This document shows, one piece after another, positions 1 through 7,276 of a stretch of 64,000 nucleotides of DNA. This stretch comes from Castellaniella sp049671645 (lineage in GTDB: Bacteria; Pseudomonadota; Gammaproteobacteria; Burkholderiales; Burkholderiaceae_B). The number at the start of each line of letters is the position of its first letter. The first letter of the stretch is position 1. Position numbers and translations under genes: made by a program. The notes under the pieces were generated by a model. The model worked only from the letters and a program-made list of their open reading frames with translations, did no database searches and was not told the origin of the DNA. The stretch lies in NCBI RefSeq assembly GCF_049671645.1, contig NZ_JBATVG010000019.1, forward strand, positions 286,786 through 350,785, in the 5' to 3' direction.

Positions 1-725
1 AATCCGGCGCCGCCCACAATATTGCCCAGCGTCACCCAACCCAGGTTCCAGGCCATGCCGCCCAGGCTCACCGTGTCCGGATGATTGCCGGCCAGCGCCA
101 GCAACAACAGGGTCATGTTGGCGACGCTATGTTCGTAGCCGCTGCCGACAAAGGCCAGCAGGCACCAGAAGATCACCACGCAACGGGCGCTGTCGGACGT
201 CACCCGGGCCGACATCCAGACCGCCAGGCAGACCAGCCAATTGCACAGGACGGCGCGGGCGAACAGACTGGCGGCGCCGGCGCTCATCTTGTGCGCGGCC
301 GCCGTCATCACGAGCCCCTGCGGATCGTTCAACAAGCCGCCACCGCCGCCCATCACGAACAAGCCGACCAGCACCAGCGCGCCGCATAGATTGCCCACCC
401 AGCTCGCGCACAGCACGGCCGCCGCCTCGGCCCAGGTCCCTCGCCCGCGGTAGCGTCGCAGCGCCATCACCATAGTGTGCCCGGTGAAGAGCTCCGCACC
501 GGCGATCACGACCAGGATCAGGGCGATCCCAAAAGTCGCGCCCATGACCAGCAGGCGAAACGCGGGCGGGATCAGGCTGCCCAGCGTGAAGATCAGGATA
601 ATGCCCAATCCGATATAGGCGCCCGCCAGCATGCTGGCGACAAAGAATCCGCGCGGATTCCCGCGCAGATGGTGAAGCTTGGCCTCGGCCGCGCGCACAA
701 AACCATTGATCGTGTCGTCGTACAT
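1..725 (-). CDS. Formate/nitrite transporter family protein (NirC/FocA-like), C-terminus beyond window
   Basis: Inner-membrane channel of the FNT family, which moves formate or nitrite across the cytoplasmic membrane. The reading frame from the ATG at 725 begins MYDDTINGFVRAAEAK, has several hydrophobic segments, and contains the family motifs GAELFTG and GYEHSVANM. A GGGAG ribosome site lies about 6 bases before the start. The gene runs off the left edge, so its last part is not seen. The GYEHSVANM form and the nearby narK fit nitrite transport better than formate, but the sequence does not settle the substrate. Confidence 0.85.
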   Translation of the reverse strand, partial: MYDDTINGFVRAAEAKLHHLRGNPRGFFVASMLAGAYIGLGIILIFTLGSLIPPAFRLLVMGATFGIALILVVIAGAELFTGHTMVMALRRYRGRGTWAEAAAVLCASWVGNLCGALVLVGLFVMGGGGGLLNDPQGLVMTAAAHKMSAGAASLFARAVLCNWLVCLAVWMSARVTSDSARCVVIFWCLLAFVGSGYEHSVANMTLLLLALAGNHPDTVSLGGMAWNLGWVTLGNIVGGAG

Positions 726-887
726 GAGATTCTCCCGTATGTATCCATTGACACAAGGAGAGAAGCAAACAGCGTGCCAACTATTGGCCGCCGCCCCCGT
801 CAAGGGCGAAGCCGTAGTGATCGGGAGGGGCTTATGACGCCAAGTGCGTCAAGTCGGTGCAGTGCTGCACCAGAACCGTGGCCCGGA
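726..887. other. Intergenic, hairpin-rich
   Basis: There is no gene between the FNT gene and dinB (both minus strand). The gap holds a perfect 7-bp hairpin with a two-base loop (856-871, GGTGCAG/CTGCACC). It also holds a 13-mer, TGATCGGGAGGGG (818-830), that recurs in both arms of the large palindrome at 7277-7472. No promoter could be assigned with confidence. Confidence 0.4.
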
Positions 888-2021
888 TCAGTACAAGGAG
901 AGCTGCACGGGGTGTCGCGCCAACGGCGATTCATCGACCGGTTCCAGCTTGCTGGCCCGCACCCCCAGCAGGCGCAGCCGCCGGTCCAGCGCCACCCGCT
1001 TCAGGCACTGCCCCGCCGCCCGATGGATGGCATCGGCGTCGCCGACCGCCTCATCCAAGGTCAGATCGCGGGTCACGATGCGAAAATCGTCGAAACGCAG
1101 CTTGATGCCGATGGTGGCCCCGCGCACCCGCTTGCGCGCCAGATCCTGAGCCAGATGCTCGCACAAATCCCGGAAGATCGCCGACAGCACGGTCCGATCC
1201 CGCACCACGTGCAGATCGCGCTCGAACGTCGTCTCCCGGCTGATCGAACGCGGTTCGGATTCGACGACCACGGGCCGGTCATCGATGCCGCGCGCCACAT
1301 CCAGAAGCCATTGCGCCGTGCCCAGGCCGAAGGCCTCCTGCAACTGGTCCGGCGCGGCCGCCGCCAGCTGCGCAATGGTCTCGATGCCCATGCCCTGCAG
1401 GCGGCGGGTGGCCTTGGGGCCGATGCCATTGACTTTGGACACCGGCAGCGGCCAGATGCGCCGCTGCAGATCGCCGGGGCCGATCAGCGTCACACCGTCG
1501 GGCTTGTCCAGGTCCGAGGCGATTTTCGACAGCAGCTTGTTGGGTGAAATGCCGATGGAGCAGACCAGGCCGGTCGCATCGCGAACCGCCTGCTTCAACT
1601 GTCGCGCCAGCGTCTCCGAGTCCTCCGGCATCCCCGTCAGGTCGATGTAGATTTCATCGATTCCGCGATCCTCGATCCGGGGCGCAATGGCGGCCACCGC
1701 CGCCTTGAACAGGCGCGAATAGTGACGGTAGGCGGCGAAGTTCACCGGCAACAGCACGGCATCCGGGGCCAGCCGGGCGGCTTTCATCATGCCCATGGCG
1801 GAATGCACGCCGAAGGCCCGGGCCTCGTAGGTCGCGGTGGTGATGACCCCGCGTCCCACATAATCCCGCAATCGCACGTAGCGGCCATCCCGGGGCGGTT
1901 CGCCCTGCCCGCCGATCACCACCGGCTGCCCGCGCAATTCCGGATAGCGCAACAATTCCACGGATGCAAAGAATGCATCCATATCCAGGTGGGCGATTCG
2001 GCGGGCAGGTGATTCAGGCAT
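888..2021 (-). CDS. dinB: DNA polymerase IV (Y-family translesion polymerase)
   Basis: Error-prone Y-family polymerase that copies past damaged template bases. The 377-residue product opens with the catalytic signature HLDMDAFFASVE (metal-binding Asp) near residue 12. The second acidic motif, GIDEIYIDLTG, lies near residue 110. Helix-hairpin-helix segments (VNGIGPKATRRLQGMGI) follow near 190, and then the little-finger domain. Length is typical of DinB. It stands alone on the minus strand. No LexA box was identified upstream, so SOS control is not shown here. Confidence 0.95.
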   Translation of the reverse strand: MPESPARRIAHLDMDAFFASVELLRYPELRGQPVVIGGQGEPPRDGRYVRLRDYVGRGVITTATYEARAFGVHSAMGMMKAARLAPDAVLLPVNFAAYRHYSRLFKAAVAAIAPRIEDRGIDEIYIDLTGMPEDSETLARQLKQAVRDATGLVCSIGISPNKLLSKIASDLDKPDGVTLIGPGDLQRRIWPLPVSKVNGIGPKATRRLQGMGIETIAQLAAAAPDQLQEAFGLGTAQWLLDVARGIDDRPVVVESEPRSISRETTFERDLHVVRDRTVLSAIFRDLCEHLAQDLARKRVRGATIGIKLRFDDFRIVTRDLTLDEAVGDADAIHRAAGQCLKRVALDRRLRLLGVRASKLEPVDESPLARHPVQLSLY

Positions 2022-2116
2022 GTGGGCATCCTGGCGCCGACGACAGCGTCCGGCGCGATTTCCACCGGGACGATATACCCCCGACAGACAGGCACTGCTA
2101 TACTAGCCGACTCTTA

Positions 2117-2137
2117 AGATATATTTAATATGTATCT
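2117..2137. promoter_or_regulatory. Imperfect 21-bp palindrome, candidate operator
   Basis: AGATA-N11-TATCT with an AT-rich centre, 46 bases before the start of the small metal-binding gene at 2183 and between two divergent genes. Two-fold symmetry of this size in a GC-rich genome suggests a dimeric repressor site, but the regulator is unknown. Inference only. Confidence 0.35.
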
Positions 2138-2182
2138 ATAACCCTGCCCTGCTCAAGGGCATTTCCCCGCCCGCGAGGACCC

Positions 2183-2467
2183 ATGCAAGCCGAAACCCTG
2201 AAGCGATCATCCCAGAAGACCGAAACCATGCGCCTGGTGGGCCTGCAAGGCCCCAGCTGCGCCGACAAGATCGACCGGGTCCTGGCCGCGATCCCCGGCG
2301 TCTCCCAGGTCAGCGTGTCGCTGGCCGACGAAAAGGCCACCGTCACATTCGACACTGCCCAGGTCTCCACCCAGCGTCTGCAAGTCGCCGTCGCCGACGC
2401 CGGCTACGAAGCCCTGAAACCCGTCCACGGCCAAGACGGCAACTGCTGCGGCGGATGCGGCGGATAA
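2183..2467 (+). CDS. Small heavy-metal-associated (HMA) domain protein, variant metal site
   Basis: A 94-residue soluble protein with a CopZ-like ferredoxin fold: LVGLQGPSCADKIDRVLAAIPGV, then a VSVSLADEKATVTFD strand pair and VADAGYEALKP. Canonical HMA domains bind Cu(I) or another soft metal through MxCxxC. Here the first cysteine is replaced by glycine (GPSC), leaving one cysteine in the loop. A cluster CCGGCGG closes the C-terminus and could supply other ligands. The start is supported by GAGGA seven bases upstream. No P-type ATPase gene is next to it. Family assignment is solid; metal and partner are unknown. Confidence 0.75.
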   Translation: MQAETLKRSSQKTETMRLVGLQGPSCADKIDRVLAAIPGVSQVSVSLADEKATVTFDTAQVSTQRLQVAVADAGYEALKPVHGQDGNCCGGCGG

Positions 2468-2600
2468 ATTCGGACAGCAGGCAGTCCCTGCGGACTGCCT
2501 GCTGCCGAATTTATCCGAGTGGCTTGCAAGCCACGAGGTGGATGCCCCGAACCAAGACGCCCCTGCGGGCTGTCATGTGCCGGAATTATCCGAGCGGGCT
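2461..2600. repeat. REP-like palindromic repeat cluster
   Basis: This stretch lies between the convergent HMA gene and narK. It holds (a) a 26-bp stem with one mismatch and a CTGC loop (2461-2517, arms starting CGGATAAATTCGG), (b) a perfect 16-bp palindrome GTGGCTTGCAAGCCAC just after it, and (c) a second small hairpin GCCC-CTGC-GGGC followed by a partial repeat of the TCCGAGCGGGCT unit. The same unit plan (hairpin with CTGC loop, then TCCGAG-type 16-bp palindrome, then GTGGA) occurs inside mnmE at about 6010-6125. It may also act as a bidirectional terminator, though it has no T-run. Confidence 0.7.
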
Positions 2601-2613
2601 ACCCCCGCCGATT

Positions 2614-3885
2614 TCACCCGGCATCCGGCTCCACCAATTCAGTCCCGGCCCGAGGCGCCCGCCGGTACGAATAGTGCATGAACACCAGCGACACACACAC
2701 CGATCCATACAGCAACATGAAGGCGCTGGAATACACGCCGGTCACATCCAGCAGGACGCCGAACAGAATCGGCAGAATGAACCCGCCCAGGCCTCCGGCC
2801 AGCCCCACCACGCCCGACACCGCGCCGATATTGTCCGAATAATCATCACTGATGAACTTGAAGACGGACGCTTTGCCGATCGCCATGGCCACCCCGACGA
2901 CAAACAGCAGGATCGTGAACACCGTGGCATTCAGGCCAATGTGCAGCGACACCGGACCGCTCAGGGTCTGGATCGTCATCTGCGTCTGCGGGTAGGACAG
3001 CAGGAAGAAACACACCCAGCAGACCCACATCACCCACCAGGTCACGGTATAGGCGCCAAAGCGATCCGAGAACCAGCCGCCCAAGGCCCGCAGCACCCCG
3101 CCCGGCAGGGAAAAGATCATCGCCAGAAACGCCGCCAAGGTCAGATCGAAGCCGTATTCCGCCACATAGTATTTCGTGATCCACAGGGCCAGCGCCACAT
3201 AGCCGCCGAACACCACCGAATAGTATTGGCAATAGCGCCAGACACGCGGATCTTTCAGGACGGCCAACTGCTGCAGGATCCCGACGTTGCCCGTCATGCG
3301 ATGCGCGGGGTCCGAATGGCTGAACAGCCAGAACAGGACTGCCGTACCCAGCATCAGCGCGGCATAGACCTTGGGCAGCATGGTCCAGCCGAATGCGCCG
3401 ATCACCAGGGGGGCGACGAACATGTTCAGGGCGGAACCCGAATTGCCGGCGCCGAACACCCCCATCGCGAAGCCGCGTCTTTCCGGCGCGAACCAGCGCG
3501 CCACGTAGGGGGTCCCCACGGAAAACGTGCCGCCGGCCAGGCCGACGAACAAGGCCAGGATCAGAAACTGCGCATAGGTCGTGGCATGAGCCATCAGATA
3601 CAACGGCGGCACGCAGACCAGCAAGACCAGAAAGAACACGATGCGCCCGCCAAAGCGATCGGTCAGCATGCCCAGGGGCACGCGAATCAGTGACCCGGTC
3701 AGGACCGGCGTGGCGATCAGCAGGCCGAATTGGGTTTCATTCAAGGCCAACTCGGTCTTCAGCGGCACGCCCAGGACGGAAAACATTGTCCAGACGGCAA
3801 AACAGACAGTGAAGGCGAACGTACTGGAAAACAGGACGGACAGCGCCTGGCGCGACGCGGGTCCGGATACGGTCTCTGATGACAT
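2614..3885 (-). CDS. narK: NarK-family nitrate/nitrite transporter (MFS)
   Basis: A 423-residue major facilitator protein of the nitrate/nitrite porter family, placed in the inner membrane with about 12 hydrophobic segments. Family marks are the glycine-rich nitrate signatures GVFGAGNSGSALN (about residue 140) and GVVGLAGGLGGFILP (about 360), and the MFS loop GMLTDRFGGR. The start at 3885 is preferred because GGGAG sits 8 bases before it; an in-frame ATG at 3918 has no good ribosome site. The promoter carries an FNR-like site, which fits anaerobic induction. No nar or nir enzyme genes are in the window. Confidence 0.9.
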   Translation of the reverse strand: MSSETVSGPASRQALSVLFSSTFAFTVCFAVWTMFSVLGVPLKTELALNETQFGLLIATPVLTGSLIRVPLGMLTDRFGGRIVFFLVLLVCVPPLYLMAHATTYAQFLILALFVGLAGGTFSVGTPYVARWFAPERRGFAMGVFGAGNSGSALNMFVAPLVIGAFGWTMLPKVYAALMLGTAVLFWLFSHSDPAHRMTGNVGILQQLAVLKDPRVWRYCQYYSVVFGGYVALALWITKYYVAEYGFDLTLAAFLAMIFSLPGGVLRALGGWFSDRFGAYTVTWWVMWVCWVCFFLLSYPQTQMTIQTLSGPVSLHIGLNATVFTILLFVVGVAMAIGKASVFKFISDDYSDNIGAVSGVVGLAGGLGGFILPILFGVLLDVTGVYSSAFMLLYGSVCVSLVFMHYSYRRAPRAGTELVEPDAG

Positions 3886-3923
3886 GACGGTCTCCCGTTG
3901 ATGAATCGTTTCACTCATCGCCC

Positions 3924-3965
3924 ATCATATCCACACTGTCAGTGTCGTTATATGATTTGTGTCAG
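3924..3965 (-). promoter_or_regulatory. Candidate FNR/Anr-dependent narK promoter
   Basis: Read on the minus strand, CTGACACAAATCAT (3952-3965) matches the FNR/Anr pattern TTGAY-N4-RTCAA at its core. It is followed by TATGAT (3929-3924), a five-of-six match to the -10 hexamer. The two centres are 32 bases apart, the geometry of a class II FNR promoter (site centred near -41.5). An ACACTG-T-CAGTGT inverted repeat (3933-3945) lies between them. FNR dependence is inferred from known consensus. Confidence 0.6.
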
Positions 3966-4045
3966 AGAAAGGCCGCATCGCACGAGCGCCGACCGCCACG
4001 GTGGTCCCGAAAGCGGCGCGGGCGCGTCCTGCGCCGCCCGTCCCG

Positions 4046-4099
4046 TAAAAAAGAAACAGCCCGACACATTGCCGGAGCTGTCGAACACAGAGCGGGCTG
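4046..4099 (-). terminator. Rho-independent terminator after ohr
   Basis: On the minus strand CAGCCCG (4099-4093) pairs with CGGGCTG (4063-4057), followed at once by TTTCTTTTTT. The loop is long (about 29 bases). Confidence 0.6.
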
Positions 4100-4114
4100 A
4101 GGCCGCCCCGGGCC

Positions 4115-4540
4115 CTATTGCACCGTCAGCGTGACCTTGACGTTGTTGCGCGTGGCATTGGAATACGGGCAGACGACGTGGGCCTTTTGGACCAGGTCAG
4201 TCAGTTTTGCATGGTCCACGCCCGGAGCGGAGATCTTCAGTTCCACCGCGATGCCGAAGCCCGTCGGGATGGGGCCGATGCCCACGGAACCCGCCACCTG
4301 GGTGCTGTCCGGCAGCTTGACGCTTTCCTTGCCGGCGACCAGTTTCAGGGCGCCCAGGAAGCAGGCCGAATAGCCCGCCGCGAACAACTGTTCCGGGTTG
4401 GTGCCCGGGCCGGCATCGCCGCCCAGTTCCTTGGGCACGGACAGCTTGATGTCCAAGCGGCCATCCGAGGATTTGGCGCTGCCTTCACGGCCGCCCGTGG
4501 CGGATGCATGGGCAGTGTAGAGAACGTTTTCGACTGTCAT
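4115..4540 (-). CDS. ohr: Organic hydroperoxide resistance protein Ohr (OsmC family)
   Basis: Thiol peroxidase of 141 residues that reduces organic hydroperoxides using lipoylated partners. The two catalytic cysteines are visible in AAGYSACFLGAL (about residue 60) and AHVVCPYSNATRNN (about 124), with the partner glutamate in NPEQLFAAGYSACF. The start MTVENVLYTAHA is supported by GGAG nine bases upstream. Longer in-frame starts would add an unrelated N-terminus. It lies downstream of the ohrR-type regulator on the same strand, 124 bases apart, and is followed by a terminator, so co-transcription with ohrR is likely. Confidence 0.93.
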   Translation of the reverse strand: MTVENVLYTAHASATGGREGSAKSSDGRLDIKLSVPKELGGDAGPGTNPEQLFAAGYSACFLGALKLVAGKESVKLPDSTQVAGSVGIGPIPTGFGIAVELKISAPGVDHAKLTDLVQKAHVVCPYSNATRNNVKVTLTVQ

Positions 4541-4664
4541 GGTGAGACTCCAGGTGGTGCGGTTCAAAAGGAAAGCCTCGGCACCACAAACGGCGGCTTG
4601 CCTGACGACGAAACAATCGGATCGCACCGGAGGCCAGGCGGATGCGCGGCCCGGCGCCGACCCG

Positions 4665-5156
4665 TCACCGTTTCGCCGGATGTTCTACAGCGGCGGCGCC
4701 CTGCAAGTGCGCCCGCAATTCTTCCAGATCGGCTTTCAGCACCTGGGCCTGGGCAGGCGTGCAGCCTGTGGCGCACAACACGCCCTGCGGGATGCTCTTG
4801 GCCCCCTGGCGCAAGGCCCGTCCCGCTTGCGTCAATGACACCAACACCTGGCGCTGATCCGCCTGGGCGCGATCCCTGCGCAGCAATCCCAATGCCTGCA
4901 AGCGTTTCAACAGCGGCGTCAGGGTGGCGGAATCCAGATACAGGCGATCGCCCAGCGCCGAGACGGTCAGCCCATCGGTTTCCCACAGCACCAGCATGAC
5001 CAGATACTGCGGATACGTCAGCCCCAGATCGGCCAGGTGGCGGCGATAGATCTTGCCCATGGCCAGTTGCGCGGAATACAGGGCGAAACACAGCTGGGCA
5101 TCCAGCGTGAGATGCGGGGGAGATGCCGCCTGCAGAGAAGGTTCATGCGTATCCAT
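4665..5156 (-). CDS. ohrR: MarR-family organic-peroxide sensor OhrR
   Basis: A winged-helix repressor of 163 residues. The N-terminal helix LDAQLCFALYSAQLAM carries the peroxide-reactive cysteine typical of OhrR. The DNA-binding part reads TVSALGDRLYLDSATLTPLLKRLQALGLLRRDR. Oxidation of the cysteine is known to release DNA and derepress ohr. The start at 5156 is chosen because the longer in-frame start at 5192 would place coding sequence across the two operator dyads at 5171-5197. There is a further cysteine in LCATGCTPAQ near residue 130; whether this is a one-Cys or two-Cys OhrR cannot be decided by eye. Confidence 0.92.
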   Translation of the reverse strand: MDTHEPSLQAASPPHLTLDAQLCFALYSAQLAMGKIYRRHLADLGLTYPQYLVMLVLWETDGLTVSALGDRLYLDSATLTPLLKRLQALGLLRRDRAQADQRQVLVSLTQAGRALRQGAKSIPQGVLCATGCTPAQAQVLKADLEELRAHLQGAAAVEHPAKR

Positions 5157-5169
5157 GCGTTCAATTTTA

Positions 5170-5198
5170 AGTAGCGTGCTATTTAATAGCAAGCTATT
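5170..5198. promoter_or_regulatory. Paired dyads upstream of ohrR, probable OhrR operator
   Basis: Two adjacent near-identical inverted repeats, GTAGCGTGCTAT (5171-5182) and ATAGCAAGCTAT (5186-5197), lie 15 to 41 bases before the ohrR start. They are AT-rich against the surrounding GC-rich DNA. Tandem TAGC-N2-GCTA dyads suggest co-operative binding of two OhrR dimers and autoregulation. Confidence 0.65.
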
Positions 5199-5353
5199 TT
5201 TTAAGATCTATCCCTGCCAGGCCTGATCCATCCGCACGGTATCGAATCCCCCGGCCAAGCGACGAGAACGGCTGGCGCGCTCGTACCGGCCCCAGCCTTG
5301 GCGGTGCATAATCATGGGCATCGATCCCTTCAACCTGATACAGGAAATCCGAC

Positions 5354-5647
5354 ATGATCCGCGAAATGGCCCACATCACCGTCAAACCCGGCGCCCAGGC
5401 CGACTTTGAGGCCGGCGTGCAAAAAGCCCTGCCCCTGTTCCAGCGGGCGCGCGGCTTTCACCGCCTGGAACTGCACCACGTCATCGAACACCCCGAGCAA
5501 TACGTGCTGCAGATCCATTGGCAGACCCTGGAAGACCACATGAAGCATTTCCGCGAATCCGAGGACTTCCAGGCCTGGCGCGGCATCGTCGGCGGTTATT
5601 TCGCCAAGGCGCCGGAAGTCGTGCACACGGAGGTGGTGGGGGAATAA
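5354..5647 (+). CDS. Antibiotic-biosynthesis-monooxygenase (ABM) fold protein, YgiN-like
   Basis: A 97-residue alpha/beta-barrel protein of the ABM/quinol monooxygenase type. Typical features are MAHITVKPGAQADFEAGV at the start, GFHRLELHHVIEHPEQYVLQIHWQTLEDHMKHF in the middle, and SEDFQAWRGIVGGYF near the end. An AGGA ribosome site precedes the ATG. It is convergent with mnmE, only 7 bases away. Members act as cofactor-less oxygenases or heme-degrading enzymes, but substrate cannot be read from sequence. Confidence 0.8.
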   Translation: MIREMAHITVKPGAQADFEAGVQKALPLFQRARGFHRLELHHVIEHPEQYVLQIHWQTLEDHMKHFRESEDFQAWRGIVGGYFAKAPEVVHTEVVGE

Positions 5648-5654
5648 GCGGTTT

Positions 5655-7145
5655 TCACTTCCCGATGCAAAACCGGGAAAAGATCTCGCCCAGCAGATCG
5701 TCGCTGGTGAACTGCCCTGTGATCTCGCACAGGGATTCGTGCGCCAGGCGCAGTTCCTCGGCGAACAGATCCAGCACCTGATCGCTGTGCGAGGCGTGTT
5801 CGCGGGCCAGCAGCAGGTGTTCGCGGGCGGCCTCCAGCGCCTGCACATGGCGCTCGCGCGCCAGCCAGGGGGATTCCGCCCCCGGCGTCCAGCCGGCAAT
5901 CCGCAGCAGGCGGGCGCGCAAGTCATCCAGGCCGGCGCCGGTGCGGGCGGACACTTGGATTTCCTCGATGGCCGCAGGCGAGCGCTGGCCGTTCGCCCCG
6001 CCAGCCCCCCCGGAACCCGATTCGCCTGACACGGCAGAGCTCTCCACGTCGCGGCCTGCAGGCCGCTCCGATTCGCCAGGCACAGAACCGCCCGCAGGGG
6101 CTGTTCTGTGTCCTGGCTCATCCAACAAATCGACCTTGTTCAGCACCCGCAGCACCGGCGTTCCCGCCGGCAGGCGGCGCACGATATCCGCATCCAATGG
6201 ATCGTCCGGATGCCGCGCATCCTGCAGATGCAGGATCACTTGGGCGCGGGCGATTTCCGCCCAGCTGCGCTCGATGCCGATCCGTTCCACCGTATCTTCG
6301 GTATCGCGCAACCCCGCCGTATCGACGATATGCAGCGGGATGCCGTCGATGTGGATCTGCTGGATCACACGGTCGCGCGTCGTCCCGGCGATCGGCGTCA
6401 CGATGGCGACGTCCTCTCCCGCCAGCGCATTCAGCAGGCTGGATTTGCCCACATTCGGCTGGCCCGCCAGCACCACGTGCAGGCCCTCGCGCAGCACCAT
6501 TCCCTGGCGGGCCGTGCGCAACACGCCATCCAGCGACGCAGTCACCCCGCCCAGGCGTTCCGCCGCCTGGTATTTTTCCAGGAAGTCGATTTCCTCCTCC
6601 GGGAAATCCAGCGTCGCCTCGACCAGCATGCGCAACTGCACGATCCGTTCGCTCAGTGCGTCGATCTCGGCCGAAAACGCCCCCGACAGCGACGCCATCG
6701 CGCTGCGGGCCGCCGCCGTGGAACTGGCCTCGATCAGATCGGCCACCGCTTCCGCCTGCGCCAGATCCAGCCGGTCGTTCAGAAAAGCCCGCTGCGTGAA
6801 CTCCCCCGGCTGCGCCAGCCGCAAGCCGATGGCCGCCCCGCGCGCCAGGCAATCGTCCAGCACCCGCCGCAGAACTGCCGGGCCGCCATGGCCCTGCAAT
6901 TCCAGCACGTCCTCGCCCGTATAGGAATGCGGGCCGGGGAAAAACAGCGCCAGCCCCTCGTCCATCACCTCTCCATCCCGATGGCGGAACGGCAGGTAGT
7001 GCGCATGCCGGGGCCGCAGCGCCTGGCCGCACAAGGCATCCGCCCAGGCCCGCAGGTCCGGCCCCGACACCCGGATCACGCCGATCCCGCCCCGACCGGG
7101 AGCGGTGGCAATGGCGACGATGGGGTCTGTCTGCGATGCGTTCAT
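5655..7145 (-). CDS. mnmE: tRNA modification GTPase MnmE, with an unusual G4-G5 insert
   Basis: MnmE acts with MnmG to modify the wobble uridine (xm5U34) of certain tRNAs. The 496-residue protein has the folate-binding N-terminal domain (DPIVAIATAPGRGGIGVIRVSG), the P-loop GQPNVGKSSLLNAL (about 225), the switch TPIAGTTRD, the DTAGLRDTED motif, NKVDLL (about 340), and the C-terminal FCIGK. An extra Gly/Ser/Glu-rich stretch of about 50 residues (about 345-395) sits between the NKVD motif and SARTGAGLDDL, in the loop before the G5 element. Its DNA is a copy of the REP-like repeat, so the gene has tolerated an in-frame repeat insertion. Its partner mnmG is at 58998. Confidence 0.95.
   Translation of the reverse strand: MNASQTDPIVAIATAPGRGGIGVIRVSGPDLRAWADALCGQALRPRHAHYLPFRHRDGEVMDEGLALFFPGPHSYTGEDVLELQGHGGPAVLRRVLDDCLARGAAIGLRLAQPGEFTQRAFLNDRLDLAQAEAVADLIEASSTAAARSAMASLSGAFSAEIDALSERIVQLRMLVEATLDFPEEEIDFLEKYQAAERLGGVTASLDGVLRTARQGMVLREGLHVVLAGQPNVGKSSLLNALAGEDVAIVTPIAGTTRDRVIQQIHIDGIPLHIVDTAGLRDTEDTVERIGIERSWAEIARAQVILHLQDARHPDDPLDADIVRRLPAGTPVLRVLNKVDLLDEPGHRTAPAGGSVPGESERPAGRDVESSAVSGESGSGGAGGANGQRSPAAIEEIQVSARTGAGLDDLRARLLRIAGWTPGAESPWLARERHVQALEAAREHLLLAREHASHSDQVLDLFAEELRLAHESLCEITGQFTSDDLLGEIFSRFCIGK
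6010..6125. repeat. REP-like palindromic repeat inside mnmE
   Basis: Contains the hairpin CACAGAACCGCCC/GGGCTGTTCTGTG (one mismatch, GCAG loop) and the perfect 16-bp palindrome GCGGCCTGCAGGCCGC, spaced as in the intergenic copy at 2461-2600. Both copies share the skeleton TCCGAG-like, GGCYTGCARGCC, then GAxGTGGA. It stays in frame within mnmE. Confidence 0.65.
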
Positions 7146-7276
7146 ATCAAAAATCGTTCAAAAATCTACAAACAGGCTGTGCGGCGAGGCCTGCACACAG
7201 GTCAAAGGGTCAAACCGCATGATATCGGGAAACCATACCCTGCAGACCGCACGCGGCGGTGACATGCAACCGCCCA

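Noticed and set aside
726..887. FNR site upstream of the FNT-family gene
   Set aside because: Only a half-site (TTGAC at 752) is visible; no second half at the right spacing.
2455..3693. 412-codon plus-strand frame over narK
   Set aside because: Antisense shadow of narK; composition His/Gln/Arg-rich, no recognisable domain.
3933..3945. ACACTG-T-CAGTGT as a separate operator
   Set aside because: It may be chance within the narK promoter; only noted within that feature.
5194..5385. 63-codon minus-strand frame upstream of ohrR
   Set aside because: No ribosome site, overlaps the start of the ABM gene in antisense, no family similarity.
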